5,502 nt of DNA from SVTX01 sp964629615 (GTDB lineage: Bacteria; Bacillota; Clostridia; Oscillospirales; CAG-272). Each line of letters starts with the position of its first letter. Within the stretch, counting starts at the first letter, position 1. The notes beneath the pieces are model-generated. The model did no database searches, was not told the origin of the DNA, and saw only the letters and a list, made by a program, of their open reading frames with translations. The stretch is taken from positions 1 through 5,502 of the forward strand of contig CAZVUD010000058.1 of the NCBI GenBank assembly GCA_964629615.1, given 5' to 3'. Positions 1 to 5,502 of the stretch are shown here, piece by piece. A program made the position numbers and the translations under genes.

Positions 1-2127
1 GGTCTCCACGCCCTCTTGAGTAACCTTCATGCCAAGCTTCTTTACCATGTCTATTACACTTTCAAGCAAAAGCTGATCGCGATCTGCCGAAATACCCTTA
101 TCAAGGAAGAATTTATCAAGCTTTATCTCGTCCATTTTTATCGTCTTGAGAATATTATAAGAGGAATATCCCGTGCCGAAATCGTCTATGGAGCACATAA
201 ATCCGTTGTCGTGTAATTTCTTCACGATATCTGACAAAAATTCATAATTCTCATAGGCAAAGCTCTCTGTAAATTCAAGAGTTATGAAATTATCTTTGAT
301 ATTAAACTTTTTCTTTATTCTTATGTAATAGTCCGTGAAATCCGATTGTATGGCAGTCACTCGCGACACGTTTACCGAAACAGGATAGCATATCTGCCTC
401 TGCTCCACTGTCCTTGCTATGTTTTCGCACGCCTTGAAGAACACAAAATGGTCAAGCTTTACGATGAACAGATTCTTCTCAAACACAGGTAAGAATTCCT
501 GCGGCAGGTGATATCTCATAAGCTCGGGATCATACCAACGTATAAGTATCTCACAGCCATCCATATTCTTAGATCTGAGATTATATTTCGGCTGATAAAA
601 CAGATGGAACTCGCTGTTTTGGAGTGCCTGCTCCATTTTTCCCTCTATCTCTGCTTTTTTGATATATCGCTCGTGCATCATGTCCTCATAAAAGCTTATA
701 CTCAGATATTCAGACTTAACAGACATATTCTCTTCTGCCATCTTCAGCTTATCAAGCATGGATCTTATCTTCTGGTCCTTCCCCTGCTCGATCTCATACA
801 CGGCAAAAGCAACGCTTATCTTGTAATTGAGCGCATCAAACTCATCAAAATCCGACAGTCTTAAATACACGCCGTTCAGTCGTTCGGAAAACGACTTACG
901 GTCGCGGTACTGCAGAAGCATCAAAAACTCGCCGTCAAGTGCGTATCCGAAGGTCTCCTCCACCATAAGTGCTCCGCGCACGGTATCGGATGCGTATTTA
1001 AGAAGCTTTCTGCCTGCGTTGTCCCCAAAATGCTCGGTAACATATCGGAAGTTATTTATCTTTAATGACACGAAGGCAAATTTTGAAGATCTATATGTCT
1101 TCAGAAGATCGTCGGATCTCTTTACAAATTTCTTGGCTGTCGGACAATTGAGCAGCGGATCTACCATCTCAAGTCGGTATCTTCGCCTTTTCTCAATGAT
1201 CCTGTTTACAATGATCATTATGATCAGAACCGCCATGACCAAGGCAAGCCCGAGAAGAGCGGACATGATGCTCTGCATTGCCGCAAAGCCCTCGCCGTAG
1301 ACCTCTCTTGCCGAATACATGCACATAAGCGTCAGATCCCCGTCATATGCGCCAAGATGCGATATACAGAGTATATAATTCTCTGTATCGCGCGTAAATG
1401 TAAATGAGCCGTCATTATCGCCGAGCAATGTCTGCGACACGGTATCTGACATATTCGGATCTGCGCCGAACAAGCTCTTTATTATGCCGTTCTGCACGGG
1501 CTGATTTCCAACATTAAAGGTATCCTTGTTTTCAAGCCTGTCCATTATCCTGCCGTCATTTTTGCACAGCAAGGTAAACTCGGAAATATCTGTACGATCC
1601 AGCGAAACGCTATTTACATCAAACACAGCTACCAAACGGTCAAAATACGCGTTCTCTGCATTTACCGAGACCGCAACGGAATTCATCCTGCCGTTATAAA
1701 GAAACTGCCTTACGACCGTAATATCGCCGTCTGCATTGAGCTCACTCAGCGACGCGCTGTCATAATATTCCTCGCCATCCCACAAAAACAGGCATCCGTC
1801 CTTAAAATACAGTATATCTGTTATGTATTGATCCCTGACATCACCCGAGAGCGCATTTTTTATGCCTGCCTTAAGCTCGGCGACATTGGCGCAGGGAGAA
1901 AGCAAGCGCGCATAATTTTCAGCTTCAGCCTTTATTGCATCTATCTTGCCCTGAACATAAAACGACGCTTCCTTTGTATAGAATTCCGCGCGTTCAAGCG
2001 CGATATTGCCTACATCATCGGAATATCCGGTAAAGAGCGAGAGTGTGTATGTAAAGAAAGCCAAGCAAACTGCTATCACGGTTATAACAGCGATGGCATC
2101 TAAATGATCTCTGCAAAATCTCTTCAT
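1..2127 (-). CDS. Membrane-anchored sensor with degenerate GGDEF and intact EAL domain (probable c-di-GMP phosphodiesterase), 3' end cut by the window
   Basis: The frame is open from an ATG at 2127 to the window edge, giving 709 residues with no stop. An N-terminal membrane segment (about 11-32) and a second one (about 287-307) enclose roughly 250 extracytoplasmic residues, a size and layout typical of Cache-type sensors, though no ligand motif is recognisable. No HAMP domain is seen: a short basic linker leads straight into a GGDEF-like domain (about 320-460). That domain is degenerate: the signature reads LDGEF (397-401), the usual metal-binding DxDxFK segment reads KINNFR, and no RxxD inhibitory site precedes it, so cyclase activity is unlikely. 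The EAL domain starts near 495 and keeps YQP (Q512), E526 in EILIRW, N586, E618, DDFGTG (D648, D649), K669 and E705 in EGVET. By family knowledge this residue set supports hydrolysis of c-di-GMP to pGpG. About 30-40 residues of the domain lie beyond position 1. The start overlaps the upstream stop as ATGA and has a GAGGTGG site before it. Confidence 0.93.
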   Translation of the reverse strand, partial: MKRFCRDHLDAIAVITVIAVCLAFFTYTLSLFTGYSDDVGNIALERAEFYTKEASFYVQGKIDAIKAEAENYARLLSPCANVAELKAGIKNALSGDVRDQYITDILYFKDGCLFLWDGEEYYDSASLSELNADGDITVVRQFLYNGRMNSVAVSVNAENAYFDRLVAVFDVNSVSLDRTDISEFTLLCKNDGRIMDRLENKDTFNVGNQPVQNGIIKSLFGADPNMSDTVSQTLLGDNDGSFTFTRDTENYILCISHLGAYDGDLTLMCMYSAREVYGEGFAAMQSIMSALLGLALVMAVLIIMIIVNRIIEKRRRYRLEMVDPLLNCPTAKKFVKRSDDLLKTYRSSKFAFVSLKINNFRYVTEHFGDNAGRKLLKYASDTVRGALMVEETFGYALDGEFLMLLQYRDRKSFSERLNGVYLRLSDFDEFDALNYKISVAFAVYEIEQGKDQKIRSMLDKLKMAEENMSVKSEYLSISFYEDMMHERYIKKAEIEGKMEQALQNSEFHLFYQPKYNLRSKNMDGCEILIRWYDPELMRYHLPQEFLPVFEKNLFIVKLDHFVFFKACENIARTVEQRQICYPVSVNVSRVTAIQSDFTDYYIRIKKKFNIKDNFITLEFTESFAYENYEFLSDIVKKLHDNGFMCSIDDFGTGYSSYNILKTIKMDEIKLDKFFLDKGISADRDQLLLESVIDMVKKLGMKVTQEGVET

Positions 2128-2753
2128 TTGTCCACCTCGTTTTTATCCTTCTCCTGCATGCGTCTGACCTCTTCCCTTACGCGCTCCTCGATCATCTTTT
2201 CCTTTTCTGCCTTAATCTTGTCCTCATCTCTCAGTGCCGCCGTTATGTCGGGAATGTAGAGAAAAACGCAGGATCCCAAAAACATCGCTATTATAAGGAC
2301 AAGTCCTATAGGAGATGCAAAGACTCTGCCGAAAAATGTCATCACGGGGAGATTTTTTATATGTGTCGCAACAATATCGTCGCTCCGTACGGTCCATGTA
2401 TCAGGCATGGAATTATCTCCCTTAGTTTTATATCCGCTCTCTGTTATCTCGATCACCCTGTGTGTGATAAGCTTGCCGTACACCTCACTTGATGCATCAC
2501 TGCATACAAACGTTATCACATCTCCGATATCCACAGCGCCGTCATACTTTTTTGTAAGTATATAGCTCTTCTCGGGTATTGCAGGCTCCATACTGCCTGT
2601 TTCGACATACAGCATCGAATAGCCGAATATAAATGTCGGTCTGCCGTTTTTTCTGTTTACGAGAGATGTTATAAGGGCAACGCAGACAAGAGCTATGATA
2701 AGCACTGCCGTTATTGCAGTCGCCGCTTTTTTAATCTTCTTAAGTATTTTCAT
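2124..2753 (-). CDS. Signal peptidase I, SipW/Sec11 type (S26B, Ser-His)
   Basis: This 209-residue membrane protease would cleave signal peptides on the outer face of the cytoplasmic membrane. Membrane segment 1 is at about 10-31. The catalytic core follows: TGSMEP with nucleophile S54, IGDVITF (77-83), ITHRV with H98 in place of the lysine of ordinary bacterial LepB enzymes, and KGD (111-113) plus D118, matching the acidic positions of the Sec11/SipW family. A second membrane segment (about 146-168) precedes a highly charged, probably helical cytoplasmic tail (about 174-209, rich in Glu, Lys and Arg). The start was placed at 2753 because AGAGG sits 6 bases upstream and the next residues, MKILKKIKK, form a normal n-region. 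The open frame extends 68 codons further upstream, but that part only shadows the preceding gene. The gene overlaps its upstream neighbour by 14 bases and the downstream sensor gene by 4. SipW enzymes often serve a few dedicated neighbouring substrates, but none is visible here. The symbol is left blank because orthology to sipW is not established. Confidence 0.93.
   Translation of the reverse strand: MKILKKIKKAATAITAVLIIALVCVALITSLVNRKNGRPTFIFGYSMLYVETGSMEPAIPEKSYILTKKYDGAVDIGDVITFVCSDASSEVYGKLITHRVIEITESGYKTKGDNSMPDTWTVRSDDIVATHIKNLPVMTFFGRVFASPIGLVLIIAMFLGSCVFLYIPDITAALRDEDKIKAEKEKMIEERVREEVRRMQEKDKNEVDK
2132..2138 (-). promoter_or_regulatory. Ribosome binding site of the GGDEF-EAL gene
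   Basis: GAGGTGG on the minus strand sits in the last codons (Glu-Val-Asp-Lys) of the signal peptidase gene. Its GAGG core is 7 bases before the ATG at 2127, which overlaps the peptidase stop as ATGA. This is a classic arrangement for termination-reinitiation coupling. Confidence 0.8.
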
Positions 2754-5103
2754 GACTGACCTCTGTATCTCCGTCCGCTCTATCATCCTCGATAAATGCG
2801 GAGGTATCGTCAAGACCGTACTCCGTAGGCTTATCGTAATTTCCGATCGGTCGGTAAAGATTTGATATCTCAGATGCAATGCTCCTTGCATCCGCCGATG
2901 ATGTATCAGGCACAACTGTCGTGTGTAAACGGTCCGCCGCCTGCTCCTTGACAGCAAGCTTGGCTATATCGCTTGCCATAATGGCTGTATGCTCATCACG
3001 CAGGCTTCCGAGAGATACATGGGCAATATCGGCATCGCGATATACAGCATCCATATTTCCGTCATCTGCGTCAGGTGTCCTTGAGAGTATGATATCCGCA
3101 AGCTGCTTTGCATACTCAAGATGCCGCGCGCTCTTTATCTTGATGTAGGACGGCATGCCTGTATTCTTCTTTCCGTTATCACGCAAAGCACCAAATCTCT
3201 TCGGTATCTCATCATACTTAAGCGCGACATAAAGCCTCATGGATCGCTCATTGAAGGTAAGCCGTGCCAAAGCACGCTCACCGTGCATAAATACCGCATT
3301 GTGGCGACTGTAGAGCATCTTAAGGGTGTCATTGCGCAAGAATGCACAACCGATCTCCACAAAGTTCTCCTTGCCGTATTTTATAAGCTCATTGCACATA
3401 GCACCAAAGCTCTCCTTGTCAAATTCTACCGTCTTGCCGTCAACAGACTCGTCAAGCAGAATATCGTCAGGCAAAGCGTCTGCGTCGCCTGCATCAGCGA
3501 AAGCTTCATCATCTTCAGGCTCAACATATAGCTCATCTGCCATGAGAGCCACACGTATCGCGGCTTCGATATCTCCTATATCGCAGTCGTCCTCGCGCTC
3601 ATATACCATGCTCTCGGTATAAGGCGAAGGCTCTGCCTCTGTGACCGAAAGCTCGGGAATGACATAGCTTTCGGATGCAGCGCCAATATCATGATCGCCC
3701 TTTATATTATGTCTGAAGACAGCATACTGCACAGCCGCGCTTCTGTATGCCGCATTTACGTATTCAGGCGGCAATTCAAATGTCTTTTCATCAACTGTAA
3801 TGCCGTATCCAGCATCGTCATAGCTCTCGATAAACTCCCAAAGAGCAAGGCACTCTCTGAAATATTTATTTTTCAATATCGCATTCGTTCTCATTATCGG
3901 AGGTCGAATGTAGTTTCTGTCCATCTCCTTGGCAAAGGGGGAATTTGCATATCCCGTGACTATATCATTAAGCCGCTCTACCCTGCTCCAGAGTCCTGTG
4001 GTCAGAAGCGTGTTTTTAACATCAGCTCTATCTGTGTGCTCGGAATACTCGACCTTGAATGATACCCTGCCGCGTCCGTTCTCGGAGGTGAAGGAATTTT
4101 CAAACTCAAAGCTGTCAAGGCTCTCGTCCACACCCACCTCAAGGGCGATTTTTCTGCGTCGGCTGACAAACAGATACAGCTTCATGATAAGCGTGTTCAA
4201 AAACTTGTTTTCATATGTCAAAAGTGAATCTTCCCTGAAAACATTAAGCATTTTTGTAGGAGTCATATCGCCGTCCTCCTGCATGCTTATGTAGTCGGTA
4301 TGTCGGCAAAGATGTGCTATCGACCTGCCTGATACACGCTTGGTCTTTTCTATTGGCAGTATGTCCTCCGACTCAGCAATATAGTGATTGGGATTTCTTA
4401 TCAGCTCGTCAAGCGACGGGATGCAATCCTCTATAGCCTTCACCCAAACCTCATCCACAGAGCGAAGCATCAAGCGGTTTGAGAGCCTTGCCTTGCCCAT
4501 GCCTTCAAAAAATGAACCAAGTATATCCCCGTATTCGCCGTGCCTTGACATAAGCGCCTCTTGAGTATCCAAGGTGTCACCGTATATATCGTGCCTTTCC
4601 TTGTCCCTGCGTATCCTTTTTATCAGACCGCGCGCAATAAGAGAGTCAAACGGCTCGCTGTGGATATCGTCTGCCGATATCAGATCGCTCTCACCCTTGC
4701 GCATGGCAAGTCCCTTGCGTTCGCAAAGATCATTAATCATCTGATGGGCATAGCGACATGCATCATCCTTTGCAACCCGGTTAGCCGAGATTCTGTCGTT
4801 TTCAGCATATCTGCCGCCATATGTCTGCAAGCACAGCTTACCGTCCGTAAAGCTGATAGAGGCTATACGCTCATTTTCAAAATAAAATGAGTCGCATGTC
4901 CAAAGCACCTTGTGCCTTACACCTTCGCGTACCAAAAGCAAGTTTGCAAGCTCTGCATACATCTCCTTGACGCGCGGCTTTGACAAAATGAGATCTGCGG
5001 TAAAGGATATGTCATATACCAGCTTTCCCGTATAATTGGAAAAAGGGACGGAAGTTTTGCTTTCCGTCGCGGAGAAATTTTTATTAAAATCTTTAATATC
5101 CAT
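2740..5103 (-). CDS. Large DUF2357-like protein with acidic linker and two related end domains, function unknown
   Basis: The 787-residue product has no signal peptide or membrane segment, so it is probably cytoplasmic. Visible regions are: an N-terminal alpha/beta-looking domain (about 31-128); a basic middle part (about 150-290); a conserved-looking core with LLTYENKFLNTLIMKLY (294-310) and IRPPIMRTNAILKNKYF (399-415) followed by LALWEFIE; a strongly acidic linker (about 471-558); a second small domain (about 561-675) with RLYVAL and YIKIKSARHLEYAKQL; and a polar acidic tail. The ENKF and P-I-x-R-T-N blocks recall DUF2357 proteins, which are often encoded beside McrB-like AAA+ ATPases and may carry PD-(D/E)xK nuclease domains. 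That match is from memory of the family and is moderate. I see no convincing nuclease motif in this copy. The start is firm: an in-frame TGA lies 9 bases upstream, and AAGGTGG lies 10 bases upstream. It follows the presumed ATPase gene by 30 bases and overlaps the signal peptidase gene by 14. Confidence 0.85.
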   Translation of the reverse strand: MDIKDFNKNFSATESKTSVPFSNYTGKLVYDISFTADLILSKPRVKEMYAELANLLLVREGVRHKVLWTCDSFYFENERIASISFTDGKLCLQTYGGRYAENDRISANRVAKDDACRYAHQMINDLCERKGLAMRKGESDLISADDIHSEPFDSLIARGLIKRIRRDKERHDIYGDTLDTQEALMSRHGEYGDILGSFFEGMGKARLSNRLMLRSVDEVWVKAIEDCIPSLDELIRNPNHYIAESEDILPIEKTKRVSGRSIAHLCRHTDYISMQEDGDMTPTKMLNVFREDSLLTYENKFLNTLIMKLYLFVSRRRKIALEVGVDESLDSFEFENSFTSENGRGRVSFKVEYSEHTDRADVKNTLLTTGLWSRVERLNDIVTGYANSPFAKEMDRNYIRPPIMRTNAILKNKYFRECLALWEFIESYDDAGYGITVDEKTFELPPEYVNAAYRSAAVQYAVFRHNIKGDHDIGAASESYVIPELSVTEAEPSPYTESMVYEREDDCDIGDIEAAIRVALMADELYVEPEDDEAFADAGDADALPDDILLDESVDGKTVEFDKESFGAMCNELIKYGKENFVEIGCAFLRNDTLKMLYSRHNAVFMHGERALARLTFNERSMRLYVALKYDEIPKRFGALRDNGKKNTGMPSYIKIKSARHLEYAKQLADIILSRTPDADDGNMDAVYRDADIAHVSLGSLRDEHTAIMASDIAKLAVKEQAADRLHTTVVPDTSSADARSIASEISNLYRPIGNYDKPTEYGLDDTSAFIEDDRADGDTEVSHENT
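2760..2764 (-). promoter_or_regulatory. Ribosome binding site deciding the signal peptidase start
   Basis: AGAGG on the minus strand lies 6 bases before the ATG at 2753, within the last codons of the upstream gene. It supports this start over the ATG 204 bases further upstream in the same frame and fits translational coupling, since ribosomes finishing the upstream gene terminate 14 bases inside the new one. Confidence 0.75.
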
Positions 5104-5133
5104 AATATTTCATCCACCTTTTTCAGGTATTTA
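5104..5133 (-). other. Only intergenic gap in the window (30 bases)
   Basis: This AT-rich spacer separates the presumed ATPase gene from the DUF2357-like gene. It holds the ribosome binding site of the latter and no hairpin followed by a T-run, so transcription most likely reads through. No convincing -35/-10 pair is seen in or just upstream of it. Confidence 0.7.
5114..5120 (-). promoter_or_regulatory. Ribosome binding site of the DUF2357-like gene
   Basis: AAGGTGG on the minus strand lies 10 bases before the ATG at 5103, inside the 30-base gap after the upstream stop codon. The spacing is at the long end of normal. Because an in-frame TGA lies between this site and the ATG, no earlier start is possible. 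Confidence 0.8.
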
Positions 5134-5502
5134 TCAATACATTTTCTGAAGCAATTGCAGATAAGCCGTGCAATCCTTCATTTCGCCCTTGCCGAAAAGA
5201 TTATCCATAAAGGAAATGAGAGGACGGATCTCGTCGCGTATCAGCGAAAGATTAAGGCTTTCGAACTTTCGGAAGACCTTGGTTGCAAGGATGTAATCCA
5301 CGCCCTCCTTCTCTGTTCCGCCGCATGCGACGTAAACAGGAACAAATCGTTTAAGCTGCTTCATGATACGGTTACCAAACGCAACTCTGAACTTCTCAAT
5401 TACGTAATTGTCAAGCTTTTCTATGCAGTCAAGTATCTCCTGACTCACAGGATTGTCGGCAACGGCGCGGTCGTAAAGCTCGGAAAGCTCACTGTAAGAT
5501 AT
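5134..5502 (-). CDS. C-terminal fragment of a probable AAA+ ATPase (5' part outside the window)
   Basis: The frame is open from the window edge at 5502 to a TGA at 5134, leaving 122 residues of a longer protein. An internal GTG at 5448 could start a 104-residue product, but the frame continues upstream without a stop and no ribosome binding site is visible there, so a truncated view of a larger gene is more likely. The residues are mostly helical and charged, with a distinctive segment YVACGGTEKEGVDYILATKV followed by FRKFESLN and a final LFGKGEMKDCTAYLQLLQKMY. I associate this tail with AAA+ (McrB-like or dynein-related) ATPases that sit just upstream of DUF2357-type genes in Firmicutes. No Walker A, Walker B or sensor motif falls inside the window, so the ATPase call rests on that recollection and on the neighbour. 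That this is a coding region is secure; the function is tentative. Confidence 0.6.
   Translation of the reverse strand: MSYSELSELYDRAVADNPVSQEILDCIEKLDNYVIEKFRVAFGNRIMKQLKRFVPVYVACGGTEKEGVDYILATKVFRKFESLNLSLIRDEIRPLISFMDNLFGKGEMKDCTAYLQLLQKMY

Noticed and set aside
1212..1226. Near-perfect palindrome TGATCATTATGATCA, a possible operator
   Set aside because: It lies inside the codons for the second membrane segment (Ile-Ile-Met-Ile-Ile), where repeated ATC/ATA/ATG codons readily create such symmetry, and it is far from any gene start.
827..1300. Plus-strand open frame of 157 codons
   Set aside because: It is a shadow of the GGDEF region on the other strand, has a Ser/Arg-rich composition and lacks any recognisable domain. 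The other plus-strand frames (508-864, 3121-3531, 3691-4062 and similar) are the same kind of shadow.
2754..2957. In-frame 68-codon extension of the signal peptidase, giving 277 residues
   Set aside because: It lies wholly inside the upstream gene in another frame, encodes an Arg/His/Ser-rich sequence with no family likeness, and would bury the n-region. The ATG at 2753 has a good ribosome binding site.
4917..5117. Minus-strand 66-codon frame starting at a GTG just upstream of the 787-residue gene
   Set aside because: Its start falls within the Shine-Dalgarno sequence of the larger gene, and it runs out of frame through that gene's well-supported N-terminus.
5104..5160. Possible internal promoter before the DUF2357-like gene (TTGATA-like box)
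   Set aside because: No TATAAT-like element occurs at 16-18 bases from it, and the 30-base gap fits read-through in an operon.
5134..5448. A complete 104-residue gene starting at GTG 5448
   Set aside because: The frame stays open to the window edge at 5502, and the bases before the GTG code in frame without a Shine-Dalgarno sequence, so the gene most likely starts outside the window.
1..5502. CRISPR arrays, tRNA/rRNA genes, insertion sequences, terminators or direct repeats
   Set aside because: None seen: coding sequence covers all but 30 bases, and I found no repeated units, transposase fragments or hairpin-plus-T-run structures.

Overview
The window is almost entirely coding, and all four genes lie on the minus strand, so transcription runs from the high coordinates to the low ones. 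It looks like a piece of a chromosome from an anaerobic low-to-mid GC Firmicute of the class Clostridia, of the Lachnospiraceae or Ruminococcaceae kind. This rests on strong AAGGTGG/GAGGTGG ribosome binding sites, frequent ATA and AGA codons, a Ser-His (SipW/Sec11-type) signal peptidase and a Clostridia-style membrane GGDEF-EAL protein. The placement is inference; no rRNA or other marker gene is present.

Layout in transcription order: (1) 5502-5134, the last 122 residues of a protein that starts outside the window, whose tail resembles the C-terminus of AAA+ ATPases encoded next to DUF2357-type proteins. (2) 5103-2740, a 787-residue protein with a DUF2357-like core, a long acidic linker and two weakly similar end domains. 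(3) 2753-2124, a 209-residue SipW-type signal peptidase I. (4) 2127-1, the first 709 residues of a membrane-anchored sensor with a degenerate GGDEF domain and an EAL domain that keeps its catalytic residues. The window cuts this gene about 30-40 residues before its expected end.

The genes are packed as one operon. There are 30 bases between genes 1 and 2, a 14-base overlap between genes 2 and 3, and a 4-base ATGA overlap between genes 3 and 4. Each downstream gene has its own Shine-Dalgarno sequence, two of them inside the preceding coding region, which points to translational coupling. No promoter, terminator, RNA gene, repeat array or mobile element is visible, and there is no gene-free stretch longer than 30 bases.

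The point of interest is the combination. An AAA+/DUF2357-like pair, a relative of McrBC-like machinery with no visible nuclease motif here, is co-translated with an S26B signal peptidase and a probable cyclic-di-GMP phosphodiesterase. A joint function, for example a c-di-GMP-linked envelope or secretion process, is only an inference from gene order.
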